DNA of 62,056 nt from Candidatus Pacebacteria bacterium RIFOXYA1_FULL_38_18. Lineage in GTDB: Bacteria > Patescibacteriota > Microgenomatia > UBA1400 > PJMF01. The stretch lies in the NCBI GenBank assembly GCA_001787405.1, contig MFWV01000001.1, positions 1 to 62,056 on the forward strand, read 5' to 3'. The translations under genes and the position numbers were made by a program. The notes beneath the pieces are model-generated. The model searched no databases. It had not been told where the DNA came from and saw only the letters and a list, made by a program, of their open reading frames with translations. This document shows positions 1-7,929 of this stretch, one piece after another. Every line of letters begins with the position of its first letter. Within the stretch, counting starts at the first letter, position 1.

Positions 1-874
1 TACCAGGAATTTGTAAATTCAATGGGTATTCTTGATCTTGATAGTTAAAACTAGCTTGAGTGTGACCGGCTTGAGATTGATATTTGGTGAGTTGAAAATC
101 AGCAGTTTCTGTTTCGCCGAAAGTGATAATTTGCGCTGATGATTTTTTGGCTAATCTCAAAAGTTGATCATCATCATTGTTCACGACCAAGGCCCCCCCG
201 CTATTAATTTGATCAAAAAATTTGCCAAAGATTTCTTTGGTATGATCAAAATCTTTATAGACATCGGGGTGATCAAAACGCAAGTTGGGAGTGACGATCA
301 TGAAGGGTTTGAGATAAGCAAAACGAGGGGTGATATCTCGATTGGGGTTGATGATGGTGGGGTCTTCCACGTACTCATCAGCTTCTGCTACAAAATATTT
401 GGCATCAGTCCAAGCCCCGGTTCTATCTATGCCAGGAATATTGCCTACCCCTACAGAAAAAGAAGGATTCATTTTGAGTGAACTTAAAATCCAAGTAATC
501 ATGGCGGAGATAGTAGATTTTCCTCCCACTCCACAGACAGCAATGCCTTGTTTTTGATTGAAAAAGAAAGCCAAGGCTTGCGCATGAGTAATGGTGGGCA
601 AATTATTTTCTTTGGCCCAGATGACTTGCGGATTAGTTTGGCCACCGTGAGCACCAGTGTGAATGACACAGTCGATTCCGGCGGGCAATGGGGTGGAAAA
701 GGTGGTATCGATTGCTAAACCCAGCCTATCTAATTGAAATTTGGTAGGAAAATCTTCCGCTACGTCGCTACCTCTAACTTGTTTTCCAGCATCAAGTAAA
801 AGTTGAGCTAGCGAGCTCATGGCGACTCCTTTGATGCCTACGAGATAAAAAGAATCGTACTGTAAAAGGTCCAT
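1..874 (-). CDS. murC: UDP-N-acetylmuramate--L-alanine ligase, 3' part beyond the window
   Basis: Adds L-Ala to UDP-MurNAc in cytoplasmic peptidoglycan precursor synthesis. The minus-strand frame is open from ATG at 874 to the left edge, so the C-terminus is missing. The N-terminus has a Rossmann-like start (FYLVGIKGVAMSSLAQLLL) and the MurC-type central ATP site reads GVGGKST instead of the usual GTHGKTT. An EADEY motif follows, typical of MurC. It begins 1 nt after the murE-like stop codon, so the two are almost certainly one transcript. I see no Shine-Dalgarno, so translational coupling is likely. Family assignment is firm; the odd P-loop is seen directly. Confidence 0.9.
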   Translation of the reverse strand, partial: MDLLQYDSFYLVGIKGVAMSSLAQLLLDAGKQVRGSDVAEDFPTKFQLDRLGLAIDTTFSTPLPAGIDCVIHTGAHGGQTNPQVIWAKENNLPTITHAQALAFFFNQKQGIAVCGVGGKSTISAMITWILSSLKMNPSFSVGVGNIPGIDRTGAWTDAKYFVAEADEYVEDPTIINPNRDITPRFAYLKPFMIVTPNLRFDHPDVYKDFDHTKEIFGKFFDQINSGGALVVNNDDDQLLRLAKKSSAQIITFGETETADFQLTKYQSQAGHTQASFNYQDQEYPLNLQIPG

Positions 875-875
875 A

Positions 876-2096
876 TTATTTTTTCTTATTTAGAGCTTGT
901 TTTATTACGGCCTCTTCACTCCAAGGATATTCTATCTTGCCATATGCCATGCTTTTTTCTGGTCCTTTGCCAAAGAAAGCAACCAAATCACCTCGGCGAG
1001 CCAAATGATTAATGGCAAAATCAATGGCCTGTTCACGATTGGCAATAGAAATGATGCGATTGTGACCGTTGGTGAGTTGTTCTTTCATTTGACGGATGAT
1101 AGACCAAACATCTTCGGTGCGCGGGTCTTCTGCGGTAAAGACGACTAGGTCAGCTAGATTTATTCCGATTTGGCCCATCATGGGACGTTTGGCGTAGTCA
1201 CGCAGACCCGCGCACCCATAAACAGCAATGAGACGACCAGTCAGTTTTTCTTGACGCATATATTTTTTGAGTGCTTCCAAAGCCTCTGTCAAAGCATTGG
1301 GAGTGTGAGCAAAATCAACCACTACTTTGAAACCGCGTTTGTTGGGAATAAAATCCATTCGCCCCTCTACTCCAGCAAAAGCTTCAATTCCTTGAGCTAT
1401 TTGTTCAGTACTTAATTTGAGTTGATCGGCAATAGTAATCACCAAACGAGCATTCATTTGATTGTAGGATTCTGGTAGTTTTTTTTCTAAAGCATCTCGT
1501 ATTTTTTTGGGTAAATGAAGGGCGGTGTTATAGCTGACAACTTTATTTTTACTACTCAAATATTTTTTTAATTTGGAGAAAGATTGGTCGTCTTCATTCA
1601 AGACCACTGTTTTAGCTTTAATTAAGAGCATCGCTTTGGCTTCCAAATAATTTGAGTAATTGAGATGATAATCAAAATGTTCATGAGTAATATTTGTCAC
1701 TCCAGCAATTAAAGGTTTAATTCCCCACAAACGATTTTGGTAGGCTCCGTGAGAAGTGAATTCCAGAACCAAATAATCCATGCCGGCTCCAACCATACGA
1801 TTCATGATTTTTTGTAAATCATGAGCATCGGGAGTGGTGACATGGAACCCAGTCTCGATTTTTTCATCACCAATATAAGCAGCTACGGTAGATAATAAAG
1901 CCACTTTTTTGCCGGCAGATTTAAGGATTTGATAAAGTAGCGTGGAGGAAGTGGTTTTGCCGTCTGTGCCGGTAATGGCAATGATTTTTAGTTTTCTGGC
2001 TGGCAAACCATAGCGAATAGAGGCCGGCAATCCCTTAAATAAACCAGTTTTCAAAAAGTGATACCAAAATTTGAAAAGATAGATCAATTCTTTCAT
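876..2096 (-). CDS. murE: MurE-like Mur ligase lacking the N-terminal UDP-binding domain
   Basis: Probably the ligase that adds the third peptide residue to UDP-MurNAc-dipeptide. The 406-residue protein has the ATP site GTDGKTT at residues 43-49, the TTPDAHDL substrate stretch, the FTSHG motif and a C-terminal domain. Typical MurE proteins are about 490 residues: the N-terminal uridine-binding domain is replaced by about 40 residues containing a hydrophobic helix. The position of the DNPR motif that selects diaminopimelate reads EDPRTED (323-329), so the residue added cannot be assigned by motif. It is first in an operon with murC. A -10 box lies only 8 nt before ATG, suggesting a leaderless message. 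Confidence 0.85.
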   Translation of the reverse strand: MKELIYLFKFWYHFLKTGLFKGLPASIRYGLPARKLKIIAITGTDGKTTSSTLLYQILKSAGKKVALLSTVAAYIGDEKIETGFHVTTPDAHDLQKIMNRMVGAGMDYLVLEFTSHGAYQNRLWGIKPLIAGVTNITHEHFDYHLNYSNYLEAKAMLLIKAKTVVLNEDDQSFSKLKKYLSSKNKVVSYNTALHLPKKIRDALEKKLPESYNQMNARLVITIADQLKLSTEQIAQGIEAFAGVEGRMDFIPNKRGFKVVVDFAHTPNALTEALEALKKYMRQEKLTGRLIAVYGCAGLRDYAKRPMMGQIGINLADLVVFTAEDPRTEDVWSIIRQMKEQLTNGHNRIISIANREQAIDFAINHLARRGDLVAFFGKGPEKSMAYGKIEYPWSEEAVIKQALNKKK

Positions 2097-2104
2097 GATT
2101 TTTC

Positions 2105-2132
2105 ATTATACCAGTGTTACACCTGCTGTCAG
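2105..2132 (-). promoter_or_regulatory. Promoter of murE-murC
   Basis: On the minus strand CTGACA (2132-2127), a 16-nt spacer and TATAAT preceded by TGG (2110-2105). The murE ATG is 8 nt downstream of the -10 box, so the transcript would start at or next to the start codon. Confidence 0.65.
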
Positions 2133-2154
2133 AAATCAAGTTTAAACTGATTTT

Positions 2155-3639
2155 ATGTTTGCCAAATGTTCCTCAATGGTCATGACTGGCCTGCAGGCTA
2201 TTCCGGTTGAAGTAGAAGTAGATGGTACCAGAGGTCAGCCGAGTTTAATTATGATTGGTCTACCAAACAAAACCGTAGATGAAGCCAAAGAACGTATCTC
2301 TTCTGCCCTGCAAAACTGTGGCATAAGAATTCGAAGCATCAGAACGGTGGTAAATCTGGCTCCGGCTGAGGTGCGCAAAACTGGTAGTGCTTTAGAACTG
2401 GCTATTGCGGTGGGTTTACTCAAAATGTATGGAGAGATTGATTGGGACACCACCCAAACTATGTTTTTTGGCGAGCTATCACTGGACGGTAGTTTAAAAT
2501 CAGTCAAGGGTTTGTTCCCGATGGTTTTGGCAGCTCAAGAACTAGGGGTAAAGCGAGTCTTTTTTCCTCAGGGGAATGCCAAGGAAATCTCGATGATTGA
2601 AGATTTGGCTCTTTATCCAATCAATCATTTGCGAGAATTATTGTTTTTTAAAAATCAATCACCCAAGCCGTTGATTAATTCGCTCTCTAGTAAGCCCCAA
2701 GAACCCAAGATTGATGTTTTGTCACAAATGGTAGGTCAAGAACAAGCCAAGCGAGCCATTCAGATTGCGGCGGCAGGTCGACACAATATTTTGTTAATTG
2801 GTTCTCCTGGTGCCGGTAAAAGCATGTTGGCCAAAGCCATGCGCAGCATCCTGCCGCCGCTCACCAAAACAGAATCAGTGGAGGTAACCAAGCTTTATTC
2901 ATTGAAGGGTTTGGCGCAAACAGGATTGATTAAAGAGCGCCCTTTTCGAGAACCACATCACTCAACTTCTACAGTAGGTTTATTGGGTGGTGGACATTTA
3001 CTTCAACCAGGAGAAATCTCTTTAGCCCATCAAGGAGTATTATTTTTAGATGAATTTACTGAATATCAAAGTTCTGTTCAAGAAGCACTTCGCCAGCCAC
3101 TAGAGGATGGTCGCATCGTTATCACCAGAGCAATAGGTAGTGTGGAATATCCAGCTCGTTTTATGTTGATAGCTGCAGCCAATCCTTGTCCCTGTGGCTA
3201 TCAATATCACGAAGCAAAAGTTTGTAAATGTACTCCCAGAGAAATTGCTAATTATCAAAAACGTTTATCAGGACCTATTTTGGATAGAATTGATTTGCAG
3301 TTGAAGATTCAATCGATTGATCCTCAGCGCTTTATTGAGCCAAAACCAAAAATCAATCAAACAGCGCTCGCCAATCAAGCCGCGAGTGTTGCTCAAATCG
3401 TTCAGCTTGAACGACAACAAAAAGCCAATGCTTTTTTGAGCTATAAAGAATTACAAAAATTTGCTCAAATAAAACTTGTTTCTTGGCAATTTTTATCTCA
3501 AGCTGCCAAGAAGTTTTTATTATCTAGTCGTGGTTATTTAAAGGTTCTACGAGTGGCTAGAACAATCGCCGATCTAGAACAGAGTGAAGAGGTTGACAAA
3601 AAACACGTCATAGAAGCTTTGGCTTATCGGATTAATTGA
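2155..3639 (+). CDS. comM: YifB/ComM family AAA+ ATPase (Mg-chelatase-like)
   Basis: ComM is a hexameric helicase that promotes branch migration of incoming DNA during natural transformation in other bacteria. The 494-residue protein has the N-terminal ChlI-like fold (GLPNKTVDEAKERI), Walker A GSPGAGKS near residue 217, a Walker B region (LFLDEFTEY), and the cysteine-containing stretch CPCGYQYHEAKVCKC before the sensor region GPILDRIDLQ, as in full-length ComM. It diverges from murE. The 3' end overlaps the convergent uppP by 16 bp. It is common in Patescibacteria together with type IV pili and DNA uptake, but no uptake gene is in this window. Confidence 0.93.
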   Translation: MFAKCSSMVMTGLQAIPVEVEVDGTRGQPSLIMIGLPNKTVDEAKERISSALQNCGIRIRSIRTVVNLAPAEVRKTGSALELAIAVGLLKMYGEIDWDTTQTMFFGELSLDGSLKSVKGLFPMVLAAQELGVKRVFFPQGNAKEISMIEDLALYPINHLRELLFFKNQSPKPLINSLSSKPQEPKIDVLSQMVGQEQAKRAIQIAAAGRHNILLIGSPGAGKSMLAKAMRSILPPLTKTESVEVTKLYSLKGLAQTGLIKERPFREPHHSTSTVGLLGGGHLLQPGEISLAHQGVLFLDEFTEYQSSVQEALRQPLEDGRIVITRAIGSVEYPARFMLIAAANPCPCGYQYHEAKVCKCTPREIANYQKRLSGPILDRIDLQLKIQSIDPQRFIEPKPKINQTALANQAASVAQIVQLERQQKANAFLSYKELQKFAQIKLVSWQFLSQAAKKFLLSSRGYLKVLRVARTIADLEQSEEVDKKHVIEALAYRIN

Positions 3640-4388
3640 AATAGGATTACTCCCCCACCCAATAAAAAGCAGTACCAGCTAAAAACAGTAAATCTAGCTT
3701 GAGAGATCAATTTTTTTAGTATTTTGAGACTCAACAAACTAGTGACCAAGGTTCCCAAACTGCCTGCCAATAAAATTGATCCCCCCGGAATAGGAATTTG
3801 CTCAGTAAAAAGTTCGAGCATTTGCCAGGCGCTAGCTCCCAAAATAGCAGGAATGGCCAGCAAAAAAGTAAAAGCAAAAGCTTTTTGTCTGGTAAGTCCT
3901 TGAGAAAAACTACCCAACAAAGTAGCTCCAGATCTAGAAATGCCGGGAAGAATTGCCACCGCCTGAAACAAACCAATCATCAAGCTTTTTGAAAACGTCA
4001 GCTTCTCGGTTGAGGCCAGTGGTTTGTCCATGGCTTTCTGAATAAATAAATTAATAAAACCAGTGATTAATAATAAAATCCCGACTAAGATTGGTACGGC
4101 CACTACCAAATCAACTATTTCTTGGCTTAACAAACCGGCAATAATGGCCGGAATAGTTGCCAGACCCAGCCACTGATAATCTTTAAATTTCAATTTTTTG
4201 ATGTTTGGCCAGAAAAAAATAACAATAGCAATCAAGCTAGCTGCATGAAGAAAAACCTCAAAAAACAAACCAGGTTCTTGTAATCCCAACCAATATTGAG
4301 CCAGAGCCAAATGACCAGAACTAGAAACAGGTAAAAACTCAGTTAAGCCCTGGACTATTCCCAGTATTAGGGCTTGATTGATGTTCAT
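3624..4388 (-). CDS. uppP: Undecaprenyl-diphosphatase (BacA/UppP)
   Basis: Integral membrane phosphatase that recycles undecaprenyl diphosphate to the monophosphate lipid carrier used for wall precursors. The 254-residue protein shows the signature GLTEFLPVSSSGHL (residues 14-27) and the second conserved motif GISRSGAT near 153, with about eight hydrophobic helices. Length is close to the family norm of about 270. It lies directly downstream of the TM-helix protein gene (3-nt gap), so the two are likely cotranscribed. Confidence 0.95.
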   Translation of the reverse strand: MNINQALILGIVQGLTEFLPVSSSGHLALAQYWLGLQEPGLFFEVFLHAASLIAIVIFFWPNIKKLKFKDYQWLGLATIPAIIAGLLSQEIVDLVVAVPILVGILLLITGFINLFIQKAMDKPLASTEKLTFSKSLMIGLFQAVAILPGISRSGATLLGSFSQGLTRQKAFAFTFLLAIPAILGASAWQMLELFTEQIPIPGGSILLAGSLGTLVTSLLSLKILKKLISQARFTVFSWYCFLLGGGVILFQLIR

Positions 4389-4391
4389 AAA

Positions 4392-5099
4392 TTATTTTTT
4401 CTTTTTATTTTTGTTGGAAAAATCTTCGTACCAATCCTCTAGTACTTTTTCCACCAATTTTTTGCCGCCCAAACCCAGGGCCAAACCAAAGCCCAGTGTT
4501 AAAGTGGCGACCAGTCCAATGAACATCACTGTCAAAAACTGTTCAGCAATCCCCAATTCAGAGAAAGCTGACATGGCAGCTAATGTCACTACAAAGTAAC
4601 CAGAAATTTTGCCCATCACTCGACTAGTTTTTTGATCGATGGCTCTGACACTATTTTTAACCAAACTTTCCACCCAACCAGCTACCAGTACTCCAAACAG
4701 CAAAATAAAGATGGCAGAAATCACACTGGGAATGTAACCCAAGATATTTTCCAAAACTACGGTTACGGAACTCAAGCCCAAGATAGCTACCATGATGTAG
4801 ATGACAACTACCACACTCACCCAATAAAAGAGATTGGCGATACTTGCTTGGATTTTTTGACCAATTTTTTCGTCTTGGAAAGCTAATTGTAATGGAGTTT
4901 TATCGATCATTTTACTAAAGCCTACGGCTTGTAAAACTTTTTGAACTAAACTGCGCACAGCTTTTGCCAACAAAACACCCACTACTAAAGCAGTAAAAGC
5001 TCCCAAAACTTTTGGCAACAAAAGTGCCAAACTATTGAGAGTCGTAACAGCCAAATAATTCCAGGAATTTTGTAAAGCTTCGTTCATCGTGCCTTTCAT
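4392..5099 (-). CDS. Conserved TM-helix (mechanosensitive channel-like) membrane protein
   Basis: A 235-residue membrane protein with at least four hydrophobic segments in two repeated units: LPKVLGAFTALVVGVLLAK followed by a charged linker, and IPSVISAIFILLFGVLVAG followed by another. This matches the conserved TM-helix repeat seen next to MscS-type channels, but the MscS beta domain is absent. The final helix is rich in glycine (LTLGFGLALGLGGKK), like a pore-lining helix. The C-terminus is lysine-rich. Ion conduction is inference only. It is upstream of uppP in the same orientation. Confidence 0.7.
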   Translation of the reverse strand: MKGTMNEALQNSWNYLAVTTLNSLALLLPKVLGAFTALVVGVLLAKAVRSLVQKVLQAVGFSKMIDKTPLQLAFQDEKIGQKIQASIANLFYWVSVVVVIYIMVAILGLSSVTVVLENILGYIPSVISAIFILLFGVLVAGWVESLVKNSVRAIDQKTSRVMGKISGYFVVTLAAMSAFSELGIAEQFLTVMFIGLVATLTLGFGLALGLGGKKLVEKVLEDWYEDFSNKNKKKK

Positions 5100-5116
5100 T
5101 ATAATTTATTTTATTT

Positions 5117-5475
5117 GCGCACAACTCGTAAGCCGGATTCTGTTTAAGCAAGATTTATCTATGCCGAAGCCTGATGACCTTGTGCCGCCGAGGCGGAACG
5201 ATAGGGAGTAGGTCCATTAAGGTCAAGGTCGTTCGTTGCAGCCGGGAGGATTGCCATCTCGCCGAGGCGGGATACCCAGAAGCTTGGTCGTTTCACTCGG
5301 CGCCACCCGATTCGTCACTGTTGCTCTAACTGGCTCTCATCTGGCCGAAACCTGATGAGATCTCCGCTTTTCAACGGACACCGTCTACTCTGCTGTCCGG
5401 ACTTTCCTCTTTTAGTCTTTTTTTTTCGATTGTGTCGAAAGCCAAAGTTTTCGAAGTGCTTGCCCGGTTGTGCGC
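5117..5475 (-). ncRNA. rnpB: RNase P RNA, bacterial type A
   Basis: Catalytic RNA that trims tRNA 5' leaders. The minus strand contains the universal core GAGGAAAGTCCGGAC near the 5' part and ACAGAATCCGGCTTACG at the 3' part. The ends form a perfect 9-bp P1 helix: GCGCACAAC (5475-5467) with GTTGTGCGC (5125-5117). Two internal hairpins share the palindrome-like CCGCCTCGGCGG / CCGCCTCGGCGA (near 5189-5200 and 5260-5273). The exact 3' end is uncertain by a few nucleotides. Confidence 0.95.
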
Positions 5476-5481
5476 TCCTCT

Positions 5482-5510
5482 ATTATAGCTTTTTAGCGTC
5501 AGGAAAGCAA
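5482..5510 (-). promoter_or_regulatory. Promoter of RNase P RNA
   Basis: TTGCTT (5510-5505), 17-nt spacer, TATAAT (5487-5482) on the minus strand. The expected start point falls at the first base of the P1 helix. Confidence 0.7.
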
Positions 5511-5523
5511 TTTAAATTCAGTC

Positions 5524-6492
5524 TTATTTTAGCCTGGGAACAATGATTTTCCAAGCTTTTTCCTCTAGATTCTCTTGATCGGTTTTGAACCACTCGATTT
5601 GAGTTTGTTTTTTCCACCAAGTTTGTTGACGCTTGGCATATTTAAATTCAGCCAAAACCCAAGCTTCTTTGAGTTTTTCCAAGGGTAGTTCTCCATTTAG
5701 ATAATGATTGATTTCTGAGTAGCCCAAACTAGCTTTGGCTTGCAAATCTGGTTTGGGATGATGAAATTCAAACTGTTTTACCTGAGCCATCACTCCCTGT
5801 TCAATGCGATCATCAACTCGTTTGGCAATTTTTGCTTGAAGAACTTTGAGCGGTAATTGTAAACCAAATTGGACCACTGGCCGACAAATAATTGGCGATC
5901 TAGTGGGTAGTTTGGCTCGAGCCAGTTCAAGAGCTCTAATTAATCGCCGAGGATTATTTCTGTCAGAATGATTCATTTTTTCCCAGCGAGCAGTCCAAGC
6001 TTTTTTGAGTTTGGTTTGCAACTCTGCCAATGATCTCAGTTCTAGTTTTTTTCTTAATTGTTTATTTGGCTCAATCATCACGGTGGTGGCTGGATTGAAG
6101 ATTTGTTGATGATAGAGTCCGGTACCACCTACCACGATTAATGCTGTTTTTTCATCAATAGTTTGCCAAAGAAGCTGAAAAAGTTTTTGAAAATGAGCCA
6201 CTGACCACTCTGCTTCCCCAGGCACACAAGCAATACCATGCAACTCTATTGATCGATTGGTTTTTTGAAAATAAGGATAAGGAAAATGATCATTTTTGAG
6301 TTGTTGAAAGCCAGTGGGAATATCAGCTCCGGTAAGAATTTCCAAACCTGCAAAGACTTGTTTGGAATCAGCAGAAAGCAATAAAACTTTTTTAAAGCCC
6401 TGATCAATCAATTTTTCTGCCAATTGCAGTGCCAGATTGGTTTTTCCAGTGGCGGTTTGACCGACAACAGTTAACAACAGTTTTTTTTCCAT
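5524..6492 (-). CDS. miaA: tRNA dimethylallyltransferase
   Basis: Transfers the dimethylallyl group to A37 of tRNAs that read codons starting with U. The 322-residue protein has the P-loop GQTATGKT (11-18), the DSKQV motif around residue 41, the ILTGADIP region and the GGTGLYHQ motif. Length is typical. It follows miaB at 24 nt, on the same strand, and both follow tRNA-Cys, so the i6A and ms2i6A steps and one substrate appear to be encoded together. Confidence 0.95.
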   Translation of the reverse strand: MEKKLLLTVVGQTATGKTNLALQLAEKLIDQGFKKVLLLSADSKQVFAGLEILTGADIPTGFQQLKNDHFPYPYFQKTNRSIELHGIACVPGEAEWSVAHFQKLFQLLWQTIDEKTALIVVGGTGLYHQQIFNPATTVMIEPNKQLRKKLELRSLAELQTKLKKAWTARWEKMNHSDRNNPRRLIRALELARAKLPTRSPIICRPVVQFGLQLPLKVLQAKIAKRVDDRIEQGVMAQVKQFEFHHPKPDLQAKASLGYSEINHYLNGELPLEKLKEAWVLAEFKYAKRQQTWWKKQTQIEWFKTDQENLEEKAWKIIVPRLK

Positions 6493-6516
6493 AATTAAAC
6501 TACTTTTATTTCCAAC

Positions 6517-7671
6517 TTAAACTACTTTGGGTCGGACAGACAAATTATCTTTATTGATAATTTGATCCAAAATATCCCAACGTTTCTTTTTGACAGTATA
6601 CGGGATATCGTCTTGGTAAAGTCGATCAGCTGCTGTTCCAGGACGAGGTGAGTACATGGCCACAAAACCCACTTTCCAGTTGACACTTTTGGCAATCTCT
6701 ACTGTTTCAGCAAATTCAGCCTCTGTTTCGCCAGGAAAACCAACAATAATATCTGTGCCCAGCACGATGGTAGAATCACCGTCTGTCAGTTTTTTGGCAA
6801 TTTTAAGATAATCAGTTTTGGTGTAACCGCGATTCATGCGTTTTAACACACTGTCACTGCCAGATTGAATCGGTAAATGCACATAACGATCAATTTTTTT
6901 ATTTTTGATGATTTCCTCGATCAACTCATCATGAAAATCCCAGGGGTTGCTACTCATAAAACGGATTTTTTTGATTTTTTTAAACTCACTGATAGCTCTT
7001 AACAACTCAACAAAGGGGGGTGTGCCTTTGGGTTTTAAATATTGTGAAGCATTGGAGGGCAAATCTTTTCTAGTCAGTTTTTTATCACTTATCAGCATTT
7101 TGCGCAAACCAATACCAACCTTCTCCAGTCCCCAAGAATTAACATTTTGACCCAATAAAGTTATTTCCGAATAGCCCCGAGCTACCAAGTCTCTAACTTC
7201 AGTAAGAATTTCCTCCATTCCTCGTGATTGTTCACGGCCACGCGAATAAGGCACGATGCAATAAGTGCAAAAAGAATTACAACCAGCAGAAATGGGAATC
7301 CAAGCATGTTTTTTATCCCTGCGTATAGCTGTTTGATTAAAACCAACCTCGTTAACCGGTAAAATTTCATCAATGGCGGGAATCATTTCCATGATTTTAT
7401 TTTTGCCATGATGCAACATACAACCAGTGAAGATGATTTTGGGGCGTGGTTTTTTTTGTTTTGCAAAGTAAGCCACGATGCTATTGATATAAGCGCGTGC
7501 ACGATGTTCGGCGCGTTGACGAATAGCACAAGTATTGATCACTACCTCATCGGCTGATTTCCAACTATCAGCCAATTTATAGCCCCTTGCCTCGTAATCT
7601 CCGGCAATACGCTCTGAATCACTCTTGTTGGATTGGCAACCAAAAGTATGAATAAAATAAGTATTTTTCAC
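6517..7671 (-). CDS. miaB: tRNA-2-methylthio-N6-dimethylallyladenosine synthase, TRAM domain absent
   Basis: Radical-SAM methylthiotransferase acting on i6A37 of tRNA. The N-terminal domain carries its three cysteines (FGCQ, NTC, TGC), and the radical SAM cluster motif is CNSFCTYC near residues 129-136. The open frame runs upstream to 7776, but that part translates tRNA-Cys, so I take GTG at 7671-7669, just before TYFIHTFGCQ. This start is 2 nt after the tRNA discriminator base. The protein is about 384 residues and ends soon after the radical SAM region (LSVRPKVV), so the usual C-terminal TRAM RNA-binding domain is missing. miaA follows 24 nt downstream. Confidence 0.88.
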   Translation of the reverse strand: MKNTYFIHTFGCQSNKSDSERIAGDYEARGYKLADSWKSADEVVINTCAIRQRAEHRARAYINSIVAYFAKQKKPRPKIIFTGCMLHHGKNKIMEMIPAIDEILPVNEVGFNQTAIRRDKKHAWIPISAGCNSFCTYCIVPYSRGREQSRGMEEILTEVRDLVARGYSEITLLGQNVNSWGLEKVGIGLRKMLISDKKLTRKDLPSNASQYLKPKGTPPFVELLRAISEFKKIKKIRFMSSNPWDFHDELIEEIIKNKKIDRYVHLPIQSGSDSVLKRMNRGYTKTDYLKIAKKLTDGDSTIVLGTDIIVGFPGETEAEFAETVEIAKSVNWKVGFVAMYSPRPGTAADRLYQDDIPYTVKKKRWDILDQIINKDNLSVRPKVV

Positions 7672-7673
7672 TG

Positions 7674-7747
7674 AGGCACGGATGGGATTCGAACCCACGA
7701 ACGAAGGTTTTGCAGACCTTGCCATTAGACCACTCTGGTACCGTGCC
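7674..7747 (-). tRNA. tRNA-Cys (GCA)
   Basis: Minus strand. Acceptor arms GGCACGG / CCGTGCC pair perfectly. The anticodon loop is CTGCAAA, giving GCA. The discriminator is U, the known identity base for tRNA-Cys. No CCA is encoded: CA and the miaB GTG follow. A36-A37-A38 makes it an expected MiaA/MiaB substrate. Confidence 0.95.
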
Positions 7748-7756
7748 AGTGAGTGA

Positions 7757-7762
7757 ATTATA
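7757..7762 (-). promoter_or_regulatory. -10 box of tRNA-Cys-miaB-miaA
   Basis: TATAAT on the minus strand, 9 nt before the mature tRNA 5' end. No convincing -35 box. It probably drives tRNA and miaBA together. Confidence 0.55.
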
Positions 7763-7929
7763 GCTGGCAGTGGCAAAAAGCGCGAGGGAAGGGTTCGGTC
7801 TTAATTATTTTATGCTTTTTCTTAAATGTTTATTTTTAAAATAATCTTAACAACGAATGCTTATTAAATAATTATTTTTTCAATCTCTGCTATATATTTT
7901 GGAAAATTAACCTACAATTAAAAAAATAA

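Noticed and set aside
5180-5280. Two CGCCGAGGCGG-type hairpins as mobile repeats
   Set aside because: Both are explained as helices of RNase P RNA.
7672-7776. N-terminal extension of miaB to ATG 7776
   Set aside because: It translates tRNA-Cys and would precede the conserved N-terminus; the tRNA is clear.
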